A DNA stretch of 64,000 nt from Cristatella mucedo (Eukaryota > Bryozoa > Phylactolaemata > Cristatellidae), in contig WPIO01000031.1 in NCBI GenBank assembly GCA_009760855.2, positions 3,323,501-3,387,500 of the forward strand, read 5' to 3'. Every line of letters begins with the position of its first letter. The first letter of the stretch is position 1. The notes under the pieces were generated by a model. It saw nothing but the letters and a program-made list of their open reading frames with translations, was not told the DNA's origin and did no database searches. Below, in pieces: positions 48,970-60,777 of the stretch. Both the position numbers and the translations under genes were made by a program.

Positions 48970-50435
48970 CAAGCGGGCTATGCCTGCATAGTGTCGCCGC
49001 TAAGATGCACGCACGGCAAGCCCCTCAGAGCTTCGGGCTCGCGACGTGGCGTCGGCTCGTAGCCGATGGTGAGGGCTTACTTTCATAGAAATGCGAAGCA
49101 GCAGCAGCGAGTGCTGGTTTCGCGAAGCAATGGTAATAATAATAATAATCTTCTCGGCAGCAACTCGGCGGGTACGAGGAAACTGGGTCTACAGCGAGCC
49201 GCCTGCGGCATCTCGCGCCCGCGTCTGCTTTGGCTGGTTAAAGTAACCGGAACGCATAGGGAAGAAAACAGGCCACGGCTCAAGGCCCGTCGAGCGACGA
49301 GGACAGGAAAATAGGTGGTGCGGCATCGGGGATGCGATAACATCCGGTTGCTCTCAATCAAGGTCACAATTTGGCACACCAGCCAACATCCTGGCTAGGT
49401 CACTGGGCTATTGCACCGACAGTTCCGACATCCGATTGCCCCTTGTCAACATGGCTCGGAGGCATCGCTGCTTGAGATGTGCAGATTTTCGATTATTAAT
49501 GAAGCCCGATCCAAAATAATGTTTATTGCCTTTATTCGCTCGTATAATGCTAGCAGCATAGCTTGTGTAATGTCTGCTTTCCAATGACTATGCTCATTCC
49601 TGCCCCTGCATGTCTTCGCTCAGCAGCATCGTCGGTTGCTGGTGGCATTTACTCGCGCTATACGAGCTAGATTTTTAACTAGATTCTGAGCCAGCCGTGA
49701 TACGTAACATCTATGGGTTAATGTAGTTAATTTCTTCCTAGTCTGGTGTACGTCTACAACCCTCTTATTTCTTATAACTGGTTAAGAGTTTTTTCTGCAT
49801 TTGTATGATGCAAGCACTGAAGCCCTATTTTTCTAAATAATAGTGGCATCCGTGAGGATAACACGTCGGTTTAATGCGGCTGTAACTTTTCTTGTGTTGA
49901 ACGTCATCGATTCGTAAAATGCATACGAGCATCCACGAGCCCCACACTATCGCCACATTGCACAGAAACGATTCTACACTGAATATGTCATGGCATCGGT
50001 AGCATTCGAACTACATCGCGTGAAGATTTGCTTGCAACCATCGCCGTCTCTTCCAGTACTGTCCTTACGGAGCGAGAACTCCCCCCTTGTCATTAGAGGC
50101 GCCATATGTGTGCCATTCCATTTCCAATTTTGCTTTAGTGCCGAATGGCGATGGAGCTTGAAGCTGCCTTAAGAAACCAATTCTAGATCGTGCTGCACTA
50201 CGGTCAAACTGCCTCCGGCTGCCTCTGCCAGTGTGCACCGATTGCCTCCGACGTGGCTGGCAGATCGCCATTCCACTCCACGTTCATACTCCTCCTAGCA
50301 GTAGCCTATGCCCACGGCTGGTTGTCAGCCCTGCGGATAGCAGAAGGCACGACTTCCCTACCAGGGATTCAAGTAACTGGCTTCAGTCGGTAGATATCTA
50401 TGTATTTCTGGCAGAAAATGCAGAAGTAAGGGACT
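48970..50435. other. No recognised gene
   Basis: Mixed DNA, AT-rich from 49.4 kb. Only short frames. Confidence 0.45.
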
Positions 50436-50439
50436 TAAG

Positions 50440-50820
50440 TCTCTGTCTCTGTCTGTCTCTGTCTGTCTCTGTCTGTCTCTGTCTGTCTCTGTCTGTCTCT
50501 GTCTGTCTCTGTCTGTCTCTGTCTGTCTCTGTCTGTCTCTGTCTGTCTCTGTCTGTCTCTGTCTGTCTCTGTCTGTCTCTGTCTGTCTCTGTCTGTCTCT
50601 GTCTGTCTCTGTCTGTCTCTGTCTGTCTCTGTCTGTCTCTGTCTGTCTCTGTCTGCCTCTGTCTGTCTCTGTCTGTCTCTGTCTGTCTCTGTCTGTCTCT
50701 GTCTGTCTCTGTCTGTCTCTGTCTGTGTCTGTCTCTGTCTGTCTCTGTCTGTCTCTGTCTGTCTCTGTCTGTCTCTGTCTGTCTCTGTCTGTCTCTGTCT
50801 GTCTCTGTCTGCCTCTGTCT
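50440..50820. repeat. 10-bp satellite-like array, GTCTGTCTCT
   Basis: About 38 units with only a few changes (GTCTGCCTCT at about 50651 and 50811, and a GTCTGTGT shift near 50721). Confidence 0.95.
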
Positions 50821-50953
50821 GTCTCTCTCTGTCTCTCTCTGTCTCTCTCTGTCTCTCTGTCTCTCTCTGTCTCTCTGTCTCTCTCTCTCTCTCTGTCTCT
50901 CTCTCTGTCTCTCTCTGTCTCTCTCTCTGTCTCTCTGTCTCTCTGTCTCTCCG

Positions 50954-50991
<38 letters not shown>

Positions 50992-51115
50992 TCTCTTGCC
51001 TTTTCTTTCTCCCTTCTTCCTCTCTTTCCCAAATTTTCCCCTCTCCCTCTAGCTCTCTCCCTCCCTTCCTCCCTCCCTCCTTCCCCCTACTCACTCTTCT
51101 CTCTCTCCGTGTCTG
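50821..51115. repeat. Degenerate CT-rich tract
   Basis: Continuation of the 10-bp array into CT, CTGT and TTCCC mixtures. Confidence 0.9.
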
Positions 51116-52845
51116 TCTCAACAACACACTCAATCACCTCGATCTATTCTTTGAGTCCTCGAGGACAATGGCTATGTGGTAAGGACCTTAATCCACTTGG
51201 AGGGCATTACTGTGGCCGGCCTGCTCACAGATAGCATCATCGAGAACCCGCAAAACATAATGGCAGGCTGCAAATCGGTGGGAGCAGTCGTAAGCACCAG
51301 AGAGCGGCCGAGGAAACAAAGGCCAGCAGACGAACGCCCACGATGCCGGCAACAATAACATTTGTTTATCGTTGGCAGCATCTGAGGCAGGCAGGCGGCC
51401 CTCACCCTGTGGCTGCGCTCCCAACAAATATTGCAGTCGTGGATGCTTCCTTTGTTCGCATCGTTGGAAGGAATATTGAAAGACACATTTGTTGATTCCG
51501 GGAGGGGGCAAGTTTGTACAAGTATGTGCCCAGGTACCAATTCACCAACGAATGAACCGAAGAAAGAAGTCTAAATATTTCATGCCGTATGGCGAAAATA
51601 TTAAACGTAAGATCAGCTGATTCAATGGCCTCATTTGTATGGTGGTGAAAGTACCCGTTCGAACAGCAGCACAATTTTTTGACGGTCAATCTTACTTCCT
51701 GATTAGGTATGCTTAAAAAGTGTAAGCGATGACAATATTTCCGTCTGTCTTTACTATCCTGAAAATGACTGCAAGAATATCGCCGGGAATTTATTGGTTC
51801 ATGTCTCCCCGTAGCTGTATAGATCAGTTTTACCCCCACTGGGAGCCTGGTGCCTTTCTCTACTGTTAGCAACGGGGGATAAAGAATTGCTTGCTGCTGC
51901 TGGTCTTGGACCTTGGCGGGATTTTCGAGCAGTTTACCATCTGGCTATGACCTTGGAAGAATCTTCGGTCGCCTGCACTTCAAGACCCGCGTCTCGAGTT
52001 CGAGTCATGCAGCAGGCTATCCCCTTTATGGTTCAGCCACAGCTACAGTTTATTGATGAGGAGGTTGGATCAGCCGACCTTTACTATTTCAGATTCTTGC
52101 CGAATCCCGGTAAGCGCACCGACAATGTATCGAAGGCTAATTTTGCGAGCTCGATCGCCACTGATACTGACCGGGTTGTACGGAATAGCTCTCGAGTCCG
52201 TTTCTGCCCAGAAGCTGCTTACGAGAATCCACCCTTAGCAGGTTTCGCGATTGCGATGGCTTAACGAGAACGCTCTCGGGTAAGTCGAAGCCCAGGAGCT
52301 GCCCCGCGAGCGAGTTCGCCAGCAAGAATATGCCTACGGATGATCGGCCGGACGCTTAGAGAACTGGACGACTTGTTAATGTTTCCGAATTGCGCGACAG
52401 ACGGCAGAGGGCATAATCGCGTTGTTCTCACGGTCAGCCCACTCCTACGTACAGTATCTGAAAGGAGGGAGCCGTCTTGCTTCGGATGCTTCAGTACGCT
52501 ATAGACACAATGGCTAGCGAAAACTCTGTCCCCATCAGCATTTTTCAGCAAGTTTTCTGGAACGAGCTTGAGCAATAAGCTCTCGGTACTAGATATGGCA
52601 ATGAAAACGTCCAACTGGGAAAACGGAAGTCTCTACCGCTTTGTCGACGGCGGCAATGCCCACCAATTGGTTGCTTCTTTCAGATGAAGAATAACAATGC
52701 AACTTGTTATATATAGCATCGTATAAGAGCTACATCTTCTGGCTGGTCAATTGGTTAGTGATAAGATGCACGATTTAAGGGCCGGCGAGACGCAAAGGAC
52801 AATTCACGTGGATATAGCAAATGCTTCGAGGAACTGGTGCCATTT
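51116..52845. other. No recognised gene
   Basis: Contains the S2 tail fragment at 51.61 kb and possibly another very degraded S2 head near 51.95-52.03 kb (AGTTCGAGTCATGCAGCAGG). No coding region is supported. Confidence 0.4.
51608..51650 (-). repeat. SINE S2 tail fragment
   Basis: AGCTGATTCAATGGCCTCAT followed by TTGTATGGTGG. Tail only. Confidence 0.5.
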
Positions 52846-53000
52846 TAGCTTCTTTCTAAATTGAAGTCAGAGAATGTACGTGAAGTTAGTCGATAGCGAC
52901 TTGCACGCTTTGGGACCATAAAAACTGCAGATGCAGTCTCCAAGAAGTTGGTTAAGAGGCGCGGCTAAACGACGGGAGGTAGAGGAGCGGTATATTGAAT
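52845..53000 (-). mobile_element. LINE family L-C remnant, most decayed
   Basis: TTTCTAAATTGAAGTCAGAG entry and GGTTAAGAGGCGCGGCTAAA resemble the corresponding positions of the 15.8- and 32.5-kb copies. Confidence 0.35.
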
Positions 53001-53457
53001 GCACATTTTGCTTTGTATTCTTATCTACAGATGTTTGCTATTGTCGTAGTTCTCAAAACGGAAAAAGTTGAATGCTCATATCTTAAGAGGCAAGTCTATG
53101 GTACCCCAAAATTTTTAAGTACACTATTATACGATTTAAAAATCTAATGCTTATCTATTGCATAGGCACAAAGGAAACCAAATTGAAGTCGCTAACGATA
53201 TTGCGTATATCGCTGGGCTTACCTACTGGTAAGTGCATTTACAGGAGTCTGAAGTTGATGCTTAGTAAGCAACAACTAGATCGCAATGCCACTGAGCAAT
53301 TGCATTTTGAGAGGCCAAAGGTTTTACATAAAAACAACTGAGCTTCTGAGGCATAAGCTCACCGAATTCACCGACTTGTGTGCAGACTGATCCACCAAGT
53401 ACAAGTTCACGGGTAGCCCCTTGCTGTCGGTCAAATCGGTATAAGTTAATATATAAG

Positions 53458-53597
53458 TGCCGAGCTGGGTTGGTCCAGCGGTTAAGGTGTTCGCCCCGAC
53501 TAAGGTCTGGCTGAGGTCGTGGGCTCGAGCCCTGAGGCATATGTGAAGCGCCTGAATAGAGATTTAGTTCTCTTTGGGCGCTATACAAATGAATCAT
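53458..53597 (+). mobile_element. tRNA-derived SINE, family S1 (near full length)
   Basis: tRNA-like head with an A-box-like TGGTCCAGCGG and a B-box-like GGGCTCGAGCCC. It is followed by GAAGCGCCTGAATAGAGA and GGGCGCTATACAAATGAA. The last part matches the tail of LINE family L-A. Pol III promoter inferred from the boxes. Confidence 0.8.
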
Positions 53598-54399
53598 ATA
53601 TATTTTTTTATAAGTTACAGTGTGGCCGGCAGTGGCAAATTGGAGAGTAAGGTCAATGCTAAATGTTTTACCGCATGCGTTCTGCCGTTATGGTCTCTGC
53701 CTTGTGAATGTCGATATTTTGCCATAATGAAGACCTTCCAAAACCACCGGGACAACACTACTCCCGATTCGCAGCCTCTGATGTAACTAGGCTTGTCACC
53801 AGCACCCTATCCGCCGTCACGCCGGATCGTGGCGCACGCTATTTCAACCTCAGACGCTCAAATCGAAATATCCGAAGTGCGAGTCCAATAGCGTACTAGT
53901 TAAGCCACAACCTCTGCATGCGCCGGTATCGCAATGACTAATCCGGTTGACAGACAACGCTCCTTTTCCTGCTCGCTAGCTCGTGAAGCTTGGGATCCAA
54001 CTGCTCTTGCCTGTCCAGCAATCTACCCGAGCATTAGTGTCTGCTCCAGAAGCAGTCCCTCCCTTCATCGGACATTCCAGTCAATGAGCCGCCCGAGCAC
54101 GGCTTCGAAGCAATCGGCCGTCGGCTGGCGACGCCGTGCAATGCCGTTTCTGTATACATTCCACAGCTTCACAAACATCCTAATGCGATGATGCAATGCC
54201 GTGATGACTCCGCTCGCGCGCTTGCTTCGCCTTGAATCGAGAATCTTGCAACGACGAAATCTCGGCGAAGGACCACCGCCGACTCCCTACTGGTGACCTA
54301 TTTAGGTGCTCGCCCGTGCACATAGGCAGCAAGTGCAAACACGAGCTCGATAACCTTGATAGCAAGGTCGTCTAGCTGGAGCGCTACTCGGGGCCGGCG

Positions 54400-55030
54400 T
54401 CGGAGCGGCGCATAAGGCGGTGCACATGCTAACCGTTAAGCTTAAGCGGGGACAGCGTGGCTTCGTTGCCAACCTATCAACTAATTCGCAGCGTTCAGCA
54501 CAGCCGAAACTGCCACCCAGGGCGCGAGCTTAACCGCGGTGGTTATGCGAACAAACCGCGCCGCGGCAGCAGACGGTTGAAATTAGCCAGTGTCAGCCAG
54601 TCCGGCGTGCGCCGAGCAAATAGCTCGCAGTACGAGCGCCGCCGCTCCGAAAAGCTCGCCGAGCGGCGTCACGGCTCCTTCGTCGGACATCGTCGTAGGA
54701 CGCCGAGAGGGCTCGACCGGATACAGCGAGTTGCTAAGCTGCCCGTCGCTTTCCCTCGCATGTCGAACGTCGCTTGTCGGTGCTTTTTCGGGGTCTCGCA
54801 GTCGGAACGTCCAGCGCCGCGCTCGCAGGCACTCCGTCATAGTGCCTCATGCGGGCGGGGGTGGGGAAAAAGCGCCAGCGGAAAAGCCGCCGACGGTCTG
54901 GGGGATTCATTTGGAGGCGAATGCCGGCGTCTTCCGGACCGGTTCGCCTGAGCAACGCGGTGCAGGCACGTTTTTTTTTATTTCAATGAAAGATAGTAGA
55001 GCTGTCAGTAGCACGTGTCGCGGCGAAAGT
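54400..55030. other. Small CpG-rich block
   Basis: CG-dense segment within an otherwise mixed region. Open frames on both strands show no family resemblance. Possible promoter or first exon; unresolved. Confidence 0.25.
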
Positions 55031-55039
55031 TTCTAGTAA

Positions 55040-57420
55040 ATAAATACTCCGCTTGGCGGCCGGTTCAGCCTTCTGATTCGGGTAGAGAACTTGACCAACT
55101 CGAGAAAAGTAGCTCGCCGAGTCCTGCTCCTGTGCCAACTGATGTAAATTATTTCATTCGCAACGGTTTTTGTGAGATCTAAGCTCAAGGCAGGCCGAAG
55201 CGCACGAGGTGTCGCGGACGGTTGCAACTACTTTAATGTCTCGGTCAACGCTCAGATTGGGGCAAAACAGTGCAGTCCAAAGCTGGACGTGGTGTGCAGT
55301 GACTCAGGACCGCTGACCGAGGGGCACAGGCCTTCAGTTTAACAAGCACGCAGCTGAATGAGTTTCCAGGCCGACTTCAGACGTGAAATACTGTGCAGCT
55401 AAAGCTCGCAGGCCCACATTCGAGTTCGGACGCCACCTTTTTGGCAGTGCAGTCGTGGGGTTGCTTGCTTTAGACTGCTCACTGTTTGGCAATGCTAATT
55501 CTCTCCATCATTTTAGTCATTTATTGATTGCGGTTTGTTGTGTACTTGTCGTTGACTGTCATGTATTGATTTACTACAGCTACGATTGCGAGTGGCTATT
55601 GGATCGAAGCGCTCTCGAAGGGCGAGGGTCCACTTTATAGAGGTCGTGGGCTAACCGAGCCCCGAACGCACACACCACCCCCGAAACAATTCGCACTTAC
55701 CTATCTCTCAAGCTCAGCTACAGTGGGACAACTACAGAAGCAACTTTTCGCCCGAAAAACAAAAAATTGTACGCTAGGCGACTTAGCAACGGTTGCTCAA
55801 CGTTTAGCTTAATGCGAAGGATTGAATGTAGCTCAGACAATAACGTCAAATACTGATTTTCGAAGCTCCCCGTTCGGATTACAAGAAAATCAACCGAGCG
55901 ATAACTATATCCTTTCGGCTTGTGGCTAGAAGACCCGGGTAGAGAGCTCGAGCTGAGTGAAGCCTACTGTTACAGCCTACAGGCATCGAGCATCGATACT
56001 GGAGGATGACTGCACGTAGAGAGGTCGGTTTACTTGTAGGGCTCCCCATCTAGCCAGGAAGAGGCAGATCATCGCACACGTCTGTGCACATGCGATGTCA
56101 AGCAGCCGAGGGCGTGTCACCGAATCGAGGGTTAGGACAGCACGAGCCCGAACAATTGATCACATTGGCCGAAGATTCGATTCGCTGGATCTACGACGAG
56201 AGAGAGACTGGAGACCAAAGTTGGACAGATGAGGCTCTAGATGAAACTACTCGACAAAGGCTAGCTAGGGCGACCTTTCGCTAGAGGAACTGATGTCAAA
56301 CTTGCATTTTGTGCACTATGAGACGGGAAGGGTGCTAAACTGCCTAAAAACGTGGGCATGTCGTACCCAGACGACGGGTCTCATCTTGACTCCAGCCCCC
56401 CCCCCCGACAAACCACTCCCTCTGCCTTCGCGACACTTCCGCACAACCCCCAAGCAGTTACTCGTGATTGCTGAGTTTAGCTAGCTCCCGGCGGCTCAGC
56501 ATGAGGCCGCCGCCGCATTGGTGGGCTTGCACACTGCCTTACCCAGCGCCCTTCCGCCGTGTCTTTGTATCAGAAGCAACTCGATCCACTGCGGCGCTTG
56601 CATGCAGTCCAACACGCCAGCACGCAAGGCACATGATCTAGTCGCGAAAGCAGAGATTTACGAGCCGAGGCCCGAACACAGCGGGTGGAAGCACCAACAG
56701 CAGCCGAGCGAGGCGTTCTGGCACTCCACCTTCTCACTTGCTACTTTTGTTCGGCAGCTCAGCGCTGTTGTGCAGTTGGCTCCCGAAAAACTCCGGCAAA
56801 CCACGACGACTCGAAGATCGTTACCCATTTGGGCAACGCACCGTGCGCGCGCGCACGCTGCTCTCCTTCTGCATTACCACCTGAACCATAGATCAGCCAG
56901 TCTGTCGAGCGCTGGTCACTAGGACGAGCCGTGGCAGAGACACGCGCCCCCGGGCAGGGTAGCAGCAAGCAACAACGTTGCTACAAGCAGCAAGCCCGAA
57001 ACAAGCAAAAACAACAAGCCCTTGCATCGGCACCCGATCGCCACACCCCTCACAAGCATCCCACAGGTCTGACGTGCAACAAAGCTGATCGGCTTACCAT
57101 ACACATGCAGTAGAAGGCGGTCAAGCAGGCGAACAGCAGACACACGGCTAAGCAAGCAGAGAAACAAAAGTGGCCGACAACTAATTTCGTTTGGCTGTGA
57201 CGCTGTATGAAACAAGGCCTAGCCCCAAGAGGTGCCGCGATTGCGCAGAGCCTGACAGGCGCAGTCACTCTGTACGAGTAAAAAAAGTTCGCAGCCGTTT
57301 GCTCACAGAAAGTGGTCGGTCACCCCAGAGATCGGAGGACGATTACGATCGCCCCAACGGCCGCGACGGCTGGGCTCCCAGCCGTTAAGCGCAAGTTCGG
57401 CTCGGCCGCCTCGATAGGAT
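55040..57420. other. No recognised gene, 3' flank of the NRDE2-like gene
   Basis: Short open frames only; Gln/Ala-rich frames near 56.9-57.1 kb are compositional. Part of it is probably NRDE2-like 3' UTR. Confidence 0.45.
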
Positions 57421-57421
57421 C

Positions 57422-57676
57422 TCAGACGTCGTCGACGACCTGCGCGTCATCGGCGGCAGTGTCATCCTGCAGAGCGGCCATCTCCAGGAGCATTTGCAGC
57501 TCCTGGACGGAGGGTACGCGCACTCGCACCCCTTTTTCCTCCATCAGCCGCAGCAGCTCCTCCAGCTGCTCGGGGAAGTATCCGATGGCGTCCATGTAGA
57601 GCGCCTTGGCCCACGGCACGTGCTGCAGGGCTCGGTAGAAGACTGCCTTGGCCGCTTCCTCGGAACCAAAGAGCGC
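57422..57676 (-). CDS. NRDE2: NRDE2-family protein, last exon
   Basis: Terminal exon, 84 codons plus TGA (57424-57422), after an acceptor ending ATATATCCAG at 57677. It begins in phase 0 with ALFGSEEAAKAVFYRALQ, then VPWAKALYMDAIGYFP, EQLEELLRLMEEKGVRVRVP and SVQELQMLLE. This is the most recognisable part of the family: the NRDE2 C-terminus has a repeat in which a short helix, a PWAK turn and an acidic/Leu-rich helix about the C-terminal mutual-interaction region occur in this order (family knowledge). The last 20 residues (Asp/Ala-rich) are probably variable. The phase does not fit direct joining to the exon ending at 59631. A 3n+2 exon, probably carrying a WRxY-type helix start, is needed. 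No AATAAA-like signal was noticed in the 230 bases downstream. Confidence 0.9.
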   Translation of the reverse strand, partial: ALFGSEEAAKAVFYRALQHVPWAKALYMDAIGYFPEQLEELLRLMEEKGVRVRVPSVQELQMLLEMAALQDDTAADDAQVVDDV

Positions 57677-58049
57677 CTGGATATATACAGGAGAAGGGAG
57701 CACATCGTTATGTTCGAGCCCGTATGCGCCGATATATAGCCGGCCGGTGAACACGTCTGAAGCTGAAGCGGTTGCATGCTTTCGGAAAGCCAAACCTCCT
57801 TTCCTCTGCAATACATTACCAGCTTAACGAATGAGGAAGGAAGAAATGAATGGTGGAACGATAAGTCGATCAGCAACTAACAGTCTGACTAATACCTGGG
57901 GAGATGGGAACGATTAGTCTGAAGGTGAGTTATCTCAAATGACCGGGATTGTCAAAACTGAAGAATTGAAGTACTTAACGAACCGCATAGATAATTAATG
58001 TGCAAGGTGTGCCCATCAATTTTAAAAGCTTCATTCAGAAGACTGCTTC

Positions 58050-58808
58050 TACAGCTAGCGATCACTTCCGATCCATATCCAAGATTAGGAGCTGTCTTCC
58101 ACAGTGGCTTGCAAAGATTTAACTAGCTCTTTAGTTCTGTCTCGGCTTGATTATTGTAATTCCCTTTTGGCTGGGCTACCAAAGAAAGCAACTAGGCCAC
58201 TGCAGCTGACAATTAATATGGCTGCAAGGCTAGTCTTCCAGTCCCAGGGGTTTGAGCACGTGTCTCCTTTGCTAAAAGAGCTAGGATGGATGCCGGTTGC
58301 CCAACGGATACAGAGTAAAGTTCTTACGCTGACCCACAAGGCCCGCCACGGCTTGGCTTCTTCGTACCTAGCTGAACTGCTGCATTAGTTTCAGCCTGTT
58401 CGCACCCTCAGGTCCTGTGTGGACAGTAACTTAGCTGTTCCATTCCTCCACTTAAAGACCGCTGGCGACAGAAGCTTTAGCTCTGCAGGTCCAAGACTGT
58501 GGAACTCGCTTCCACAATTCTTACGCAACGACAACTACTCTCTTGCTGCCGACTATGGCTCATCCTTTTCAGCGGTCCTGAGCTGCTACTTCCATGCTAC
58601 TCACTACCTCAACTGTTCTCCTTACTCTGCTATACTTCCCACTTTCTCTTTGTTGCGTGAGACAAAGTCTGTTGGCTACCGAATGCGTACCGAAAGCCGC
58701 TTAGGCTATGAGTGCACTATACAAAACTCTCCTGCGTAACACCCACTTGGTCTTTATGACTTTGTGGAGTTACAGGCAGAGATACATTACATTACATTAC
58801 ATTACATC
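58050..58808 (+). mobile_element. 5'-truncated LINE (family L-B), in the NRDE2-like intron
   Basis: Reads SRLDYCNSLLAGLPKKATRP, LLKELGWMPVAQRIQSKVLT, then after one stop LRSCVDSNLAVPFLHLKTAG and GPRLWNSLPQFL, the standard C-terminal order of CR1/L2-like RT ORFs. It ends in repeated ACATT near 58785-58806. It lies antisense to the host gene and is the best preserved copy of its family here. Confidence 0.85.
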
Positions 58809-59454
58809 TGCTATGCTTCAACGGTAGCCGTATTACATAATGCATCCAGTGGAATACTTTTTAAGCAATGTATGCAGCTAAACTTCAGACGATTATTTGA
58901 TTTTAAGCAGGTTAAAAGCATCAGGGTTACTTATTGTCTGCAGTAGGGCTGCAATCTACAAAGGGTTTATGGGGGTAATTCAATACGGGAGCAGTCGAGA
59001 ACGATAAATATTCAGTTTCATTGTCTAAAGCTCTCTCTCTCTCTCTCTCTCATGGAGCAGGGGAAAGGGCCAGGGGTAGGGGTCAAGGGAGGGCCCAGGG
59101 GGTTGTGGTAGAAAATGCATGCTAGAGAATGTGTGGTAGTGAAAGGATGCACCGAGATTGTATAGCGGTTCTAAGAACTATGGGAAGTGCCCCAGCTCCG
59201 TGAAGTGCTATTTCCAGCCATTACACCACCTGAGATGTCTAGCGCTCCCATTCCTTTGAAACCTGGTTATTGAGGCTAAAGCAGCCTTCCCAGGAAACCT
59301 GGCTTCGAGTGGGACTTAAAGATCCAAAAGCCTGCTCTTGAGCTGTGCACTTATGTACACCTTTACGCTACTGTGGGCTTCAATGGCATAGCACCGGCAT
59401 ACCGTTTGTAGCCTAGCCTCACTGGACCTGTCCTGAGGTGGGCATTCCCCTATT

Positions 59455-59515
59455 CCCCCAAGCTCCTCTGACTGCCGGGGGATTCCCCCAAGCTCCTCTG
59501 ACTGCCGGGGGGGGG
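59455..59515. repeat. Tandem duplication of about 29 bp with G-run
   Basis: CCCCCAAGCTCCTCTGACTG followed by CCGGGGG occurs twice in a row; the second copy ends in a longer G run. Confidence 0.85.
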
Positions 59516-59630
59516 GGAAATCGGTAATCATGGGCGCTCTCGGCAGGAGGTAGCCACATAATAGACACCGTCCGGCAGACCCATGAAACCCTCGGTGAGC
59601 ATAACGAACGTGATTGTGTCCCACACTCAC

Positions 59631-59879
59631 TTGTGGCACCGAACGGTGCAGCAAGCAGTCCGGCCAGCAGCCAGTGCACGTGCACTGCGCACAGCAGACA
59701 GTGCCGCACTAGCAGCTCCATATATACCTCGTGCAGCAGGCACAGCCGCCAGAACAGCACACACGGCTCGGCTGCAGCTGAGCCTGCCCGCCGGCTGCTG
59801 GTGGTGGCAGCCGGCGGCACGTCGGCCTCGGCGCAGAGCGCACGCACGTACTCCGAAGCAGTTCCACTCGTCTGAGGGC
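59631..59879 (-). CDS. NRDE2: NRDE2-family protein, next internal exon
   Basis: A 249-bp exon following the large exon. The acceptor is TTTGTTGCAG, ending at 59880, and the donor is a strong GTGAGT starting at 59630. The phase (two bases, 82 codons, one base) matches the upstream exon, whose last base G completes a Gly codon. It encodes a helical, Leu-rich segment: GTASEYVRALCAEADV, a Ser/Ala linker, then CVLFWRLCLLHEVYMELL and HVHWLLAGLLAAPFGAT. A tryptophan-containing helix of this kind just before the C-terminal block fits the HAT-like architecture of NRDE2. Sequence conservation is weaker here than in the flanking exons, so the call rests on position, phase and splice sites. The 3' phase (one base left over) does not match the next recognised exon, so a short exon is missing from this model. 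Confidence 0.75.
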
Positions 59880-60036
59880 CTGCAACAAAGCCTCAGGTTG
59901 AGCAGCACAGGTGAGAGAGCATGAGCATGTTAACGTAGAATAAAAGGAACACCACACATGTATAATGAATGCTTTATGGCGAGAGAGTTAAGTGCTCAGC
60001 TTCCAGAGAGAACTAGAGAGACAGAGTGAGAGAGAG

Positions 60037-60117
<81 letters not shown>

Positions 60118-60161
60118 GTGGGGATGAGTGCGAGATGGAGAGAAAGCAGACCAAGAGGGAG

Positions 60162-60217
<56 letters not shown>

Positions 60218-60777
60218 TGAAAGGGGGCTGGTAGAGAAAAGCAGGGAGAAAACATGGAGATGAGATAAGGAAGCTGGGATAATTTAGAGAGTAGAGAGAG
60301 GAAGGGAGAGGAGAGAGAAAGAGAGAGGGGAGAGAGACTGACAGACTGCAGCAGGTAGAAAAATACTGAGAGGATGGGCAAACAGATCAAAAAACAAATA
60401 CAAGAGACAAAGAGAAACAAAGACCACCGAGATACAGACAGAGACAAAGGTATGCAGATAAACGGAGACAGGGTCACACAAAGCGATTGGTTGACAGATC
60501 ATGAAGGCTGGCAGACTAATGGGAGAGGGAATGACAAGGAGGCAGAGAGAGAGAGAGAGAGAGACTACCGGTGGGAGAGGAAGCAGACGGATAGAGGAAG
60601 GGAGGGATTAATGAACGAATGGCATGAAGAGAGAAAGGAAAGAGATAAGGGATGAAGACGAAATATAGATGGGAGGGTCGCACGAAAGAGGTGGGAAAAG
60701 TGGCAGACATTCAAAGTAGCTTAAAGCAGGACGAAGTAACAGGAAGCATCAGCAGACGCTCTCTGGGTGTCTGTCAC
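59880..60777 (-). other. NRDE2-like intron with GA-rich arrays
   Basis: Phase-1 intron of 898 bp. Much of it (about 60005-60345 and 60540-60565 on the plus strand) is purine-rich GA repeat, so the pre-mRNA would be CU-rich there. No other feature seen. Confidence 0.7.
60005..60345. repeat. GA-rich arrays in an NRDE2-like intron
   Basis: Two dense GA blocks (60039-60113, 60167-60211) with purine-rich sequence between and after. Confidence 0.9.

Larger units (their letters stand above)
57677..59630 (-). other. NRDE2-like intron region, containing an unlocated exon and a LINE insertion
   Basis: Drawn as one interval between recognised exons, but the phases demand at least one more exon here. 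A 5'-truncated LINE copy in the opposite orientation lies at about 58050-58808, a CT microsatellite at 59029-59051 and a tandem 29-bp duplication at about 59455-59510. I searched the minus strand by eye for a short exon with a WRxY-like start and did not find one. Confidence 0.6.

Noticed and set aside
50231-51052. 273-codon Leu/Ser/Cys/Val-rich open frame and overlapping minus-strand frames
   Set aside because: Produced entirely by the 10-bp GTCTGTCTCT array and CT-rich DNA; no non-repeat coding segment.
59350-59430. Candidate missing NRDE2 exon with a GTAAAG donor (minus strand)
   Set aside because: 66 bp is not 3n+2 and a frame joined to the previous exon hits a stop; the peptide lacks a WRxY-type helix.
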